Shown: piece after piece, positions 17,101 to 25,432 of the stretch | How the letters are laid out: each line of letters begins with the position of its first letter | Position numbering within the stretch: the first letter of the stretch is position 1 | NCBI GenBank assembly: GCA_949296645.1 | Contig: CASFPH010000012.1 | Span: 1 to 56,238 of the forward strand | Source of the DNA: an uncultured Bacteroidales bacterium | GTDB lineage: Bacteria > Bacteroidota > Bacteroidia > Bacteroidales > UBA932 | Length of the DNA: 56,238 nt | Direction: 5' to 3' | Translations under genes and position numbers: made by a program | Notes under the pieces: model-generated | The model's input: only the letters and a program-made list of their open reading frames with translations | Databases searched by the model: none | What the model was told of the DNA's origin: nothing

Positions 17101-17802
17101 ATGAAAAAATTGTTAATGACATCTTTCATCGCATTGCTGGCTGTTTCTGTACAGGCTTCGGAAACAAATTGTAATGCGGCAACCGCAAACGGCATGAAAG
17201 AAAGTGAAGAAAAGGCATCCTGTAAAATACAGGAAAGCCCGCAAACAAAAAAGAAAGAGACAAAAAAGAAACTCACCCTTAAGGAACGCACGAAGCAATG
17301 GGAGGATGAAATGCGACAGATGAGGGAAGAAAAGAAAAAAGAAGAGAAAGAGTATGATATACTGGACTCTATCTCATGGAATCAGGCAACCAAGGCCATT
17401 GAAGACCGCAAGTTCGTTCTTGAAGGAGACAGGGTTATTTTCAAACACGGAGAAACGGTAAATGTCGACGGTCAGCGGACATTTGTCCTGCTTGATTCAG
17501 ACAGGGGAGTTGTACAGGTTTCTCCTTCCAATTTTGCACCAGGTGCAAACGGTGTAGGAGGAATAACGGCAGACGGTCTTGTATCTTCTGTCAAAACGGA
17601 AACCGACAAGAAAGGAAATCTCACGCTGACAATGTACATCAACGGAAGAGCCATCTCGGCACAGGTTGACATAACCCTCTACAAAGGCACAAACAGAGCT
17701 ACAGCAGTCGTATCGCCGACTTTCAATTCAAACAGGACAACAATAGAAGGAAAGATTGTACCTGCCGAATACTCCAATTATTTTGAAGGGATATCGCTCT
17801 AA
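17101..17802 (+). CDS. Secreted DUF4251 family protein
   Basis: A signal peptide (MKKLLMTSFIALLAVSVQAS) and a highly charged Lys/Glu linker (about residues 45-85, KKKETKKKLTLKERTKQWEDE) precede a DUF4251 domain at about 90-233. The domain has KFVLEGDRVIFKHG, TFVLLDSDRGVVQ, GANGVGGITADGLVSS and the ending IVPAEYSNYFEGISL. The family is a small beta-rich periplasmic or surface module of unknown role, common in Bacteroidales. A strong ribosome-binding site GGAGG (17091-17095) lies five bases before the ATG, which is unusual for this phylum, where such sites are weak. It heads a plus-strand trio with the two genes below and is divergent from the restriction-modification operon. Confidence 0.85.
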   Translation: MKKLLMTSFIALLAVSVQASETNCNAATANGMKESEEKASCKIQESPQTKKKETKKKLTLKERTKQWEDEMRQMREEKKKEEKEYDILDSISWNQATKAIEDRKFVLEGDRVIFKHGETVNVDGQRTFVLLDSDRGVVQVSPSNFAPGANGVGGITADGLVSSVKTETDKKGNLTLTMYINGRAISAQVDITLYKGTNRATAVVSPTFNSNRTTIEGKIVPAEYSNYFEGISL

Positions 17803-17846
17803 AGAGCAAAGTGTAACAGATTATGGTAAATAAAAAGGACAAAAAA

Positions 17847-18476
17847 ATGAAAAAGATATTTTACATCTTGGCACTTATACCGGTTGTGGTATCATGTCAG
17901 AAAGAACCGAGCGTATCGGAAACTGACGGTGAATATATGGTATATACCGAATACGATACGGATTTCAATTTCAATGAACCCAAAACATTCTATATTCCTG
18001 ACAGTATCCTCGTAATTGACGGAATAAGGTCGGAACGTTCAAAAACTTCAGGCACAGACGAAATCAGAAACGCTTATGTAACCGCACTTAAGGAAAGAGG
18101 ATATACCGAAGTCGACGAGAAAGAGAATGCGGATCTTGGAATACAGATAAGCTACATATCAAATACTTATCATTCGGTAAGTTATGAAACCCCTTACTGG
18201 TGGTGGAATTTTCCTGGATACTGGAGTCCGTTCTACTGGGGCAACTGGGGATATTGGGGATACGGATATCCTGTGTACTATTCATACAGCACAAATTCCA
18301 TACTTACGGAAATGCTTGATCTGAGAGCAGCGGAAGGAGAAGAAAACAAGCTCCCGATAGTATGGAACAATTTCATAGCAGGCGACAGGTCATCAATTTC
18401 AAGATACGACCTTAACAGATTCAAGAGAGGCATCGAACAGGCTTTTGCCCAGTCTGAATATGTCAGCGCATTATAA
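17847..18476 (+). CDS. DUF4136 lipoprotein with a Trp/Tyr/Gly-rich segment
   Basis: The lipobox ALIPVVVSC (Cys near residue 18 from the chosen start) makes this a lipoprotein. The chosen ATG at 17847 begins MKKIFYILALIP; an in-frame ATG at 17823 would add eight charged residues. The DUF4136 body contains DTDFNFNEPKTFYIPDS and RNAYVTALKERGYTEVDEKENADLGIQISYI. It also has a striking aromatic stretch, with YWWWNFPGYWSPFYWGNW and its continuation to about 18290. The C-terminus has FKRGIEQAFAQ. Members of the family are envelope lipoproteins of unknown function. It starts 44 bases after the DUF4251 gene. Confidence 0.85.
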   Translation: MKKIFYILALIPVVVSCQKEPSVSETDGEYMVYTEYDTDFNFNEPKTFYIPDSILVIDGIRSERSKTSGTDEIRNAYVTALKERGYTEVDEKENADLGIQISYISNTYHSVSYETPYWWWNFPGYWSPFYWGNWGYWGYGYPVYYSYSTNSILTEMLDLRAAEGEENKLPIVWNNFIAGDRSSISRYDLNRFKRGIEQAFAQSEYVSAL

Positions 18477-18519
18477 TGCAAAACCTTATGAATACCTTAT
18501 GAATAAAAAGGAGAATGAT

Positions 18520-19134
18520 ATGAAAACAAAAATAATGGCAATAACGGCAGCAGCCATAATGTTACTGCCCGTATTCGGCAACAATGCCAGCGCACAAGTC
18601 AACAGAAAAACATATATAAATATCGGATGGCAGTTCAACGCACCTCTGAACAATAATTTTTCAGACAGGGCACAAGGATGGGGAGCATACCTCGAAGGCG
18701 GATATTACCTAACCCCTAACATTGCAGCAGGATTGTTCGGCAGTTTCAACACAAACAACACCTATATACCGAGAAAGACATATTTCGGGACATCCGGAGC
18801 ATTAACGACCGACAAACAGAACTCGCTGTTCCAGATACCTTTCGGAGCGACAGCGAGATACAGATTTTCGACCAGGAGAATACAACCATACATCGAAGCC
18901 AAACTGGGTGCAAACTATGCCGAAGCCACGGAATATTTCAGCAACTACGCAGTTAAAGAAGACACCTGGGGATTCTATGTATCGCCTGAAATCGGAATAA
19001 CACTGTACCCGTTCTACAACAACAACTTCGGCCTGCACATCGCAGGCTACTACAGCTATTCCACGAATTCAAGCAACTACTTCGGATTCAAGGAGCTGAA
19101 CAACGCCGGATTCAAACTCGGCATTACATTCTAA
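18520..19134 (+). CDS. Small outer-membrane beta-barrel protein
   Basis: A signal peptide (MKTKIMAITAAAIMLLPVFGNNASA, then Q) and a mature domain of about 180 residues with eight or so amphipathic strands. Examples are INIGWQFNAPLNNNFS, WGAYLEGGYYLTPNIAAGLFG and YIEAKLGANYAEA, closing with FKLGITF. This is the pattern of OmpA/OmpX-like or DUF3575-like barrels. The open frame reaches back to 18445 inside the previous gene, but the ATG at 18520 begins the signal peptide and follows AAGGAG by eight bases. It is the third gene of the DUF4251-DUF4136-barrel trio and ends just before a terminator. Confidence 0.8.
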   Translation: MKTKIMAITAAAIMLLPVFGNNASAQVNRKTYINIGWQFNAPLNNNFSDRAQGWGAYLEGGYYLTPNIAAGLFGSFNTNNTYIPRKTYFGTSGALTTDKQNSLFQIPFGATARYRFSTRRIQPYIEAKLGANYAEATEYFSNYAVKEDTWGFYVSPEIGITLYPFYNNNFGLHIAGYYSYSTNSSNYFGFKELNNAGFKLGITF

Positions 19135-19206
19135 CTTACTTTGGTATTACCTGTTAATACAACTGCATAAATAAAGTTTCATAAGTAGCGTTTAAAATCT
19201 AGCAGG

Positions 19207-19245
19207 AGAGGCTGAGTCGTAATTCTCGATTCAGCCTCTAATTTT
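19207..19245 (+). terminator. Terminator of the DUF4251-DUF4136-barrel unit
   Basis: A stem of up to 14 bp (arms 19207-19219 and 19227-19239, AGAGGCTGAGTCG against CGATTCAGCCTCT, one wobble) followed by AATTTTT. It is located 73 bases after the stop codon of the barrel gene. Confidence 0.85.
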
Positions 19246-19300
19246 TACTACGAAGACAAGCCGACACCCCCTGCTGCTTTTCAGCAATCCCCTGGCGAGT

Positions 19301-19883
19301 CCGCGGGTGCGGTCGAGTCTGTTCGCGGCTCCGCAGTATTTCTCTGATTTTCAGCAATATATAAAAACCAGGCTTGCAGACTCGCCCGAAAAACGCCCGA
19401 AATCCGGGTGAGTCCGTAGGAGTCCTCCGCGTCAATCAGTTCATTTTCAGATAGTTCAGTACGACGCCGACTGCACACTCGATTTTGCCCCGGAAACGCA
19501 ACCTGCCTCAGAGTGCCTTCTGGCGGGGATTGGTTGTATTTTTCTTCCGCGGGCGCGGTCGAGTCTGTTCGCGGCTCCGCAGTATTTCTCTGATTTTCAG
19601 TAATATATGAAAACCAGGCTTGCAGACTCGCCCGAAAAACGCCCGAAATCCGGGTGAGTCTGTAAGAGCTCTCCGCGTCAATCAGTTCATTTTTAGATAG
19701 TTCAGTACGACGCCGACTGCACACTCGATTTGGCCCCGGAAACGCAACCTGCCTCAGAGTGCCTTCTGGCGGGGATTGGTTGTATTTTTCTTCCGCGGGC
19801 GCGGGTGAGTCTGTTCGCCACCTCTGTGTATTTCACTGATTTTCAGTAATATATAAAAACTCGACTTGCACACTCGCCCGCAA
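19301..19883. repeat. 246-bp tandem repeat array, locus A (about 2.4 units)
   Basis: Identical landmarks recur at exactly 246 bases: GAGTCTGTTCGC at 19315 and 19561, and again at 19807. The two full units differ at only eight positions. The same unit occurs at 35.7-36.4 kb. Each unit can form a stem from GACTCGCCCG and CGGGTGAGTC (19379-19388/19405-19414; 19625-19634/19651-19660) and a second hairpin around CAGAGTGCCTTCTG. A minus-strand frame stays open because 246 is a multiple of three, but seven of the eight unit-to-unit differences change the amino acid, so it does not look translated. It fills the gap between a plus-strand barrel gene and minus-strand htpG. Confidence 0.9.
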
Positions 19884-19985
19884 AACACCTGAAGCTCACA
19901 CCAAAAAACACCTGAAGCTCACAGCCAAAACACCCGAAGCTCACACCGAAAACGCCCGAAGCTCACAGCCAAAACACCCGAAGCT
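19884..19985. repeat. 22-bp short tandem repeats at the right end of locus A
   Basis: Five copies of a 22-23 bp unit with the core CCCGAAGCTCACA (or CCTGAAGCTCACA) followed by an A-rich spacer. The GAAGC cores start at 19891, 19914, 19936, 19958 and 19980. It directly continues the 246-bp array. Confidence 0.85.
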
Positions 19986-20042
19986 TGCCTGAAAGCACAT
20001 TCTGAAAGAATGTCCTGAAAAAAGAAGAGACCTCAAATTAAA

Positions 20043-20082
20043 ATGAACCCCGAAAGTTGGATAAAAAACTTTCGGGGTTCAT
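20043..20082 (-). terminator. Perfect 16-bp palindrome, probable htpG terminator
   Basis: Arms 20043-20058 and 20067-20082 (ATGAACCCCGAAAGTT and its complement) surround an eight-base loop. On the minus strand the hairpin is followed by TTTTAATTT, which suits termination of htpG 84 bases after its stop. The arm sequence TGAACCCCGAAAGTTGGA also resembles inverted-repeat ends of IS3-type elements, so it may be a relic. Confidence 0.65.
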
Positions 20083-20165
20083 ATCATTTGCGACACAGCC
20101 CCAGCCCCGTTATTTATTGTAAGAATACGGAAACTGTATCCGGTCCGGAAAAATTACGGAATCAA

Positions 20166-22214
20166 TTATAGAAGGGAAAGACTTCTCTTCACGAATTTGT
20201 CAAGAGCTTCTCCTTTCAACATGTTGTTGGAAAGAAGCGCCAGATCAACAACCTGACCGAGCAGGTCGGAGTCTTTGGCAAATGATTCGACAAGATTCCT
20301 GCGGGATGCTTCAAGTTCCTCTATCTTCTTCTGAAGTTCGTCCCTTGAATCCCTTATCGATTTGTCTATATCATCTTCTTTCTTATCCTTTATGTTCTCC
20401 CTGATAGCCGCAAGTTCAGCTTTTGGTGCCACGAGATCCTGTTCGATTGCCTCTATTTCGGATGAAGTACGTTTGTTCTTGTCCTCGATTATCCTTGCTA
20501 TGACAGGATTCTGATAATTGACTGTTACGGTATATGAATCAGGCATCTGCCCGTAAAAATTCATTCCTCCGCCAAGTGCAGACATTTCCTTGTATCGTCT
20601 CATGAACTCAGACTGCGTAATCAGGACAGGAGCGGCATTTTCACCGAGGTTTTCTACTACGACATTATAATGTGCATCCTTTTGTGGCATTACACAATTG
20701 AACATAGTGGAAATGTCTCTCATCTGCGCTTCCGTCAGATTCGGTTTTTCAATTTCTTCCTTCTGGATAAGCTTGTCTATGAAATCTGCATCCACCCTGG
20801 CGAATGTTGCATCCTTAAACTTGGATTCAAGAAGATTCACGAAATGTGCATCAAGCTGACAGTCGAACACCAGCACGTCATAACCCTTTTTCCTTGCATT
20901 TTCAACATATGAATACTGGGCAACCGGATCATTTGTATACAGATAAACAACTTTCTTGTTCTTATCCGTCTGTGCCGGCTCTATAGCAGTACGATATTCA
21001 TCATAACTGAAATATTTACCTTCGGTATTCTTGAGCAATGCGAATTTTTCAGCCCTTTCATAGAACTTTTCATCGCTGAGCATCCCGTATTCAATGAAAA
21101 TCTTGAGATTGTCCCATTTTTCCTCAAACACTGTCCTTTCCTTCTTGAAAATTTCTTCAAGTCTGTCGGCCACCTTCTTGGTAATATACGTGGAAATCTT
21201 CTTTACGTTGGAATCCGACTGAAGATAACTTCTTGACACATTAAGAGGAATATCAGGAGAATCGATCACACCATGAAGCAAAGTCAGAAAATCAGGCACG
21301 ATGTTCTCCACGGAATCAGTCACGAAAACCTGATTACAGTAAAGCTGTATCTTGTTTCTCGTAATCTCCATCTGGTCCTTGATCTTCGGAAAATACAATA
21401 CTCCGGTAAGATTGAACGGATAGTCCACATTCAGATGTATATGGAAAAGAGGGTCCTCCTGCATAGGATACAGATTCCTATAAAAATCAAGATAATCTTC
21501 TTCCTTAAGTTCCGACGGTTTTCTGGTCCATAGAGGATTCGTCTCGTTTATAATCTTGTCCTTGTCCGTATCAACATATTTGCCGTCCTTCCATTCCTGT
21601 TCCTTTCCGAAAGCAATCGGAACCGGCATGAACTTGCAGTATTTTCCGAGCAGTGCCTGAACCTTATCCTTCGATGAAAAATCGCCTGACTCATCGTCCA
21701 GATAAAGAGTGATTTCAGTACCTCTTTCCTTCCTGTCTGATTCCTCAAGAACATATTCAGGATCACCGGCACATTCCCACCTTACGGCCCTTGCACCGTC
21801 TTTCCATGACAAAGTATTGATTTCCACTTTTTTGGAAACCATAAACGAAGAATAAAACCCGAGTCCGAAATGACCTATTATACCGTTGAGCTGGTCCTTG
21901 TATTTTTCGAGGAATTCCCCTGCGCTTGAAAAGGCGATCTGATTGATATACTTATCCACTTCTTCCGCCGTCATACCGATACCGCGATCGATTATCTTAA
22001 GTGTCTTATTGTCAGGATCAGCCTCTACCCTTATTGTAAGATCTCCAAGTTCACCTTTCAATTCACCAGTCGATGAAAGAGCCTTAAGCTTTTGGGTCGC
22101 ATCCACTGCATTGGCCACCAGTTCCCTCAAAAATATCTCATGATCCGAATAGAGAAACTTTTTTATTATGGGGAAAATATTCTCTGTCGTAACCCCTATT
22201 TTTCCTTTCTGCAT
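20166..22214 (-). CDS. htpG: HSP90-family molecular chaperone HtpG
   Basis: An ATP-dependent cytoplasmic chaperone acting as a dimer. The N-terminal GHKL ATPase domain shows FLRELVANAVDATQKL (catalytic Glu and Asn), IIDRGIGMTAEEV and IGHFGLGFYSSFMV. The middle domain has the catalytic-loop region LPLNVSRSYLQSD-like DIPLNVSRSYLQSD. The C-terminal dimerisation domain ends without an EEVD tail, as in bacteria. At 682 residues it is longer than E. coli HtpG (about 624). The extra length is partly a charged helical segment at about 590-650 (KNKRTSSEIEAIEQDL, then KDKKEDDIDKSI). It is apparently monocistronic, with a palindromic terminator downstream. I see no CIRCE or similar operator in the 177 bases upstream. 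Confidence 0.96.
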   Translation of the reverse strand: MQKGKIGVTTENIFPIIKKFLYSDHEIFLRELVANAVDATQKLKALSSTGELKGELGDLTIRVEADPDNKTLKIIDRGIGMTAEEVDKYINQIAFSSAGEFLEKYKDQLNGIIGHFGLGFYSSFMVSKKVEINTLSWKDGARAVRWECAGDPEYVLEESDRKERGTEITLYLDDESGDFSSKDKVQALLGKYCKFMPVPIAFGKEQEWKDGKYVDTDKDKIINETNPLWTRKPSELKEEDYLDFYRNLYPMQEDPLFHIHLNVDYPFNLTGVLYFPKIKDQMEITRNKIQLYCNQVFVTDSVENIVPDFLTLLHGVIDSPDIPLNVSRSYLQSDSNVKKISTYITKKVADRLEEIFKKERTVFEEKWDNLKIFIEYGMLSDEKFYERAEKFALLKNTEGKYFSYDEYRTAIEPAQTDKNKKVVYLYTNDPVAQYSYVENARKKGYDVLVFDCQLDAHFVNLLESKFKDATFARVDADFIDKLIQKEEIEKPNLTEAQMRDISTMFNCVMPQKDAHYNVVVENLGENAAPVLITQSEFMRRYKEMSALGGGMNFYGQMPDSYTVTVNYQNPVIARIIEDKNKRTSSEIEAIEQDLVAPKAELAAIRENIKDKKEDDIDKSIRDSRDELQKKIEELEASRRNLVESFAKDSDLLGQVVDLALLSNNMLKGEALDKFVKRSLSLL

Positions 22215-22391
22215 GACAATTTGTTTTATTATCGATTTTTATTATCCATAAATCAAAAGCCATACCATTAAAAAAGGAAACTGCATATATGACAAAAAGG
22301 CAGAGTTCATACAGCATACAGAAGGACTGAAGCTACGGCCATAAATTAAACAATTACAGCTGCAACTGTCCGGATCAGGTTAAAATAATTG

Positions 22392-23783
22392 TCAGAATGA
22401 AAATCTGAATCCGAGTTTGAATCTGAACTGCAAGGGAGTGAATGTATTATATGTTGACGGATGAGAGGCATTTGCGAAATAGCAGCTTACTCCAGGCTCG
22501 GCAAATATACCCATATGTTCCATTACCCTGAAATTAAGACCGGCTCCGAAATGCAAGGAAAAAATAGCACCGGGAGCCTCTATATGTTCCGTCTCCGTCT
22601 TTATAAGCTTGTCCTGAGACTTGACATCCAGCCTTGAAGATGCATCGGCCACGAATTCAGCCATGACACCGGCATTGACATAAGGATTAACAATTCTGTC
22701 CGGACGGAAAGAATATGTCAGATAAACGGGAATACCCAGATAATGGACACGCTGGGTAACCTGATATGTATACTTGTTAAACGTTTCAGACTTGGATTCC
22801 ATATAGGAATATATCAGACCTGTCTCAACTCCGAGTCCCTTGTAAAAATCATAATTGAACAGAACCCCTGCCGAAATGGGGTACTTATGATGAAGGTCAG
22901 CTCCTTCAAGTTCAACATGCTGGTCATAACTTCCGAATGAAACCGTGGAATTTGACAATATCTTGTCATTTGCCATGACGACTGAAGTCTTCTCGGAAGA
23001 CGAATAATTGCTTGCTATACCCAAAGCGGAAAGTCCCCATCTGCCGGTTTTCTTTTCCCCGTCATAATCCAGGGATATTATTTCGGAATCCTTCTTTCGC
23101 CCTGTTCTTTCATCGGCTCCGTCATATTTTTTCCCGTATGACTTTCCATATGTATATCTTTTCCTCACCTCCGAGACATCAGGCATTGATATATCTGGAC
23201 TCTTCAACTCATATGGGTCAAGGGTTACCGGAACAACCGTAATTGGAGTCATAGTATCTTTATCTCTCTCGAAAGAATCCTCGGACACGGCATTCCGGAG
23301 AATATTACGTACTGCGGCATCCAGAGTACCATACCTGCCGTCAGATGCTTCCGCCAACAGGATACCGTCCTTACCATAAAGAGAATCGTCACCTCCGACA
23401 ACTTCGATTTCCGGCACTATCGTATCCACGCCGATATTTGCGGAATTATTATTGATATTGTCAGCAGTCGACATGACAGGGTTTCCGTCATGAACATCAG
23501 GCAAATCCCGATAAAGAAGTGAAAATGCCGTAACGGCTGCAATAAGGACAGCTGCCGCAGAAGCAATTCCTTTCCATGAAATCGGTAATTTCACCGTTGC
23601 AAAGGAAAATTTCCCGCTACGGCTTTTAGAATCGGAAGTACCGGTATTTCCTGCAGGACAGGCCTCCCCGTTTCCGGAAACAGTTTCCGGAAACAGCTCA
23701 TCAAAATCAGGAAGACCGTCCGTAACATTCATACCGGACATCTTGTCCTTCAAAATTCTGTCTATATCATCAAACCTGTCCAT
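22392..23783 (-). CDS. Anti-sigma-like membrane protein fused to a C-terminal outer-membrane beta-barrel
   Basis: 463 residues in three parts. An acidic cytoplasmic-type N-terminus of about 65 residues (MDRFDDIDRILKDKMSGM, DFDELFPE) comes first. A single hydrophobic helix follows at about 68-92 (WKGIASAAAVLIAAVTAFSLLY). After a linker of about 140 residues there is a barrel from about 240 to the end, closing QFRFKLGFRFSF with terminal Phe. The first two parts look like anti-sigma factors and the last like porin-family barrels (PF13568 type). The gene overlaps the ECF sigma gene upstream by 14 bases, so translation is coupled and the product is probably its regulator. No cleavable signal peptide is visible. 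A protein rooted in the inner membrane with an outer-membrane barrel is topologically odd. Confidence 0.7.
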   Translation of the reverse strand: MDRFDDIDRILKDKMSGMNVTDGLPDFDELFPETVSGNGEACPAGNTGTSDSKSRSGKFSFATVKLPISWKGIASAAAVLIAAVTAFSLLYRDLPDVHDGNPVMSTADNINNNSANIGVDTIVPEIEVVGGDDSLYGKDGILLAEASDGRYGTLDAAVRNILRNAVSEDSFERDKDTMTPITVVPVTLDPYELKSPDISMPDVSEVRKRYTYGKSYGKKYDGADERTGRKKDSEIISLDYDGEKKTGRWGLSALGIASNYSSSEKTSVVMANDKILSNSTVSFGSYDQHVELEGADLHHKYPISAGVLFNYDFYKGLGVETGLIYSYMESKSETFNKYTYQVTQRVHYLGIPVYLTYSFRPDRIVNPYVNAGVMAEFVADASSRLDVKSQDKLIKTETEHIEAPGAIFSLHFGAGLNFRVMEHMGIFAEPGVSCYFANASHPSTYNTFTPLQFRFKLGFRFSF

Positions 23784-24318
23784 CAGTCAACCCTATTTTT
23801 TTCAATCTGTCCTGCAGATATTTCTTTGCCCTCGACAACTGGGATCTTGAACCTTCCTCGCTTATACCCAGCAACTCCGAAATTTCCGCATGAGAATAAC
23901 CCTCTATCGAATACAGATTCATTACAGTCCTGTATCCTTCCGGCATATCTGAAATTATCTTGAGAATCTCATCGGAAGAAAGTTTGGAAAGTACACCGGA
24001 ACAGGTAGATTCATCATAAGAAGAAGAATCATATGCTGGTATGAAATCCAGTTTCCTGTCCCTGCGGAGTCTTTCAAGAGCAGTAGTAACTGCGATTCTT
24101 CTGGCCCACCCGGCAAAAGATCCGTCGGAGCGGTAATCGTCAATTTTGTCAAATATTTTAAGAAATGCATCCTGCAGGAAATCCTTTGCGGATTCCCTGT
24201 CAGGCGCATATCTCAAACATACGGCGAACATTTCAGGCGCAAACATCCTGTACAGCATACTTTGCGCTTTCCTATCCTTCCGCTTGCACCCTCGTATAAT
24301 TTCATCAATATCCGCCAA
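23770..24318 (-). CDS. ECF-family RNA polymerase sigma factor
   Basis: A sigma-70 region 2 (AQSMLYRMFAPEMFAVCLRYA, ESAKDFLQDAFLKIFDKIDDY, GSFAGWARRIAVTTALERLR) and region 4 (MPEGYRTVMNLYSIEGYSHAEISELLGIS, then SRSQLSRAKKYLQDRL) make up a 182-residue ECF factor. The start is a TTG at 24318. It is the only start that gives the family N-terminus (ADIDEIIRGCKRKDRKAQSMLY), because the next Met lies inside region 2. The 3' end overlaps the anti-sigma/barrel gene. It differs from the FecR-linked factor at 11.3 kb and belongs to the group commonly followed by a membrane-anchored barrel protein rather than FecR. Confidence 0.9.
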   Translation of the reverse strand: MADIDEIIRGCKRKDRKAQSMLYRMFAPEMFAVCLRYAPDRESAKDFLQDAFLKIFDKIDDYRSDGSFAGWARRIAVTTALERLRRDRKLDFIPAYDSSSYDESTCSGVLSKLSSDEILKIISDMPEGYRTVMNLYSIEGYSHAEISELLGISEEGSRSQLSRAKKYLQDRLKKIGLTDGQV

Positions 24319-24348
24319 TTGTCAATTTAATTAGTAGCCAATATCACT

Positions 24349-25185
24349 TCACTTGTTCTCTTTCATGTTCACGACAACAGTAGCATATTCATAATTTATA
24401 TTCATATACTGCTTGCCGTTTCTGTTGATCGTCTCGTTGATGATAAGTCCGAGCTGATTTACAATATACGTATGCTCATAAACCACTTCCTCACCCTCTT
24501 CAACGACTCTTGCCCTCTTGTACAGATGCCTGCTCTGAGAACCGAATGCATCCGAATACCAGAAATATTTGTGTCCCGGAACCTCGGTCTGCTGGAACCC
24601 GAGCACATTGTAAGGCACGGAAACCACATTAGGAGAATCGAATCTGTAATCATACTCGATAACCCGTTCTCCGTTTTTACGGACTTCAGTATAATCTCCA
24701 GAATTGGAAACCAGTTCATACTCCCCTACTTTTGTCCTCAACGAGCTCTGGCTGTCGCTGCTATATTCAATCTCGGTATAAGGAACAAACTCCGTACCAT
24801 TATATATACTGTCGGCCAACCCCTTGTCATTCAACTTGAAGATAAAGTTATATTCACCGCTATCGGACGTCATGTCTATCTCCAGAATCTTGTCTTCCTT
24901 GCGCGTATAGATAACCTTAGAAACAGTATCACCCGTTACTATCTGTTCTTTCAGAACAGGTGCATAGGAAAAACACCCGCTTTCATCAAAAGGAACTTCC
25001 TGGAATGTCTCGTCATACTGGGTATACTTCAGTTCAACGGTTTTTGTTTTACCGCTCTGCAGATAATTGTATTCAGTTGAAGCCAGCATGGTCACATAAT
25101 AATCATTAGAAAGGTTACCGGTATTGCAGGAAGACACAAGTCCTGCCGCCAGTAAGGTTGTAAACAACAAATTGATTTTTTTCAT
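24349..25185 (-). CDS. Lipoprotein of unknown function
   Basis: The lipobox AAGLVSSC (Cys20) follows a typical lipoprotein signal. The remaining 258 residues look beta-rich, with alternating hydrophobic strands (FIFKLNDKGLADSIYNG, GEYELVSNSGDYTEVRKNG, VSVPYNVLGFQQTEVPG) resembling DUF4595/YD-like secreted proteins of Bacteroidales. I cannot name the family. It ends 30 bases upstream of the TTG of the ECF sigma gene and may share its transcript, which would place it among the envelope genes of that system. Confidence 0.7.
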   Translation of the reverse strand: MKKINLLFTTLLAAGLVSSCNTGNLSNDYYVTMLASTEYNYLQSGKTKTVELKYTQYDETFQEVPFDESGCFSYAPVLKEQIVTGDTVSKVIYTRKEDKILEIDMTSDSGEYNFIFKLNDKGLADSIYNGTEFVPYTEIEYSSDSQSSLRTKVGEYELVSNSGDYTEVRKNGERVIEYDYRFDSPNVVSVPYNVLGFQQTEVPGHKYFWYSDAFGSQSRHLYKRARVVEEGEEVVYEHTYIVNQLGLIINETINRNGKQYMNINYEYATVVVNMKENK

Positions 25186-25407
25186 GATTCTTTTAATTTA
25201 TGATTCTTTTTATTTTACTTTTCACACTTTGCTATATAGATGAAATCACAGCATGAAACGTTGCACGGGAAATACGGTTTCAGACAAAAGTTTTAAATAA
25301 AATGCAATCTCGCATAATATAATTTATTGAAAAACACAATTATATAATTTTAAAAATTTTTGCCGCGTTTTTTTCTTTTCCAGACCACCGCCATGATTTT
25401 CCGAATT

Positions 25408-25415
25408 TAGATTTG
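25408..25415 (+). promoter_or_regulatory. Probable -7 box of the fimbrial operon promoter
   Basis: TAGATTTG followed by C matches the TAnnTTTG consensus, 18 bases before the first ATG of the operon. No clear TTTG lies 19-20 bases upstream, so the promoter may depend on a regulator. The rest of the 247-base gap is AT-rich without further recognisable signals. Confidence 0.4.
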
Positions 25416-25432
25416 CAGAAAAAAACAAACAA

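Noticed and set aside
19281-19724. Minus-strand 147-residue frame with two 82-residue repeats
   Set aside because: It begins with GTG inside the repeat, lies wholly in the 246-bp array, and unit-to-unit changes are nearly all amino-acid-altering. I treat it as repeat DNA.
19884-19985. Possible CRISPR array in the 22-bp repeats
   Set aside because: Repeats are contiguous without unique spacers and no cas genes are in the window.
22215-22391. Search for an operator or riboswitch before htpG
   Set aside because: No inverted repeat of CIRCE type, no riboswitch core and no TAnnTTTG promoter box that I could defend.
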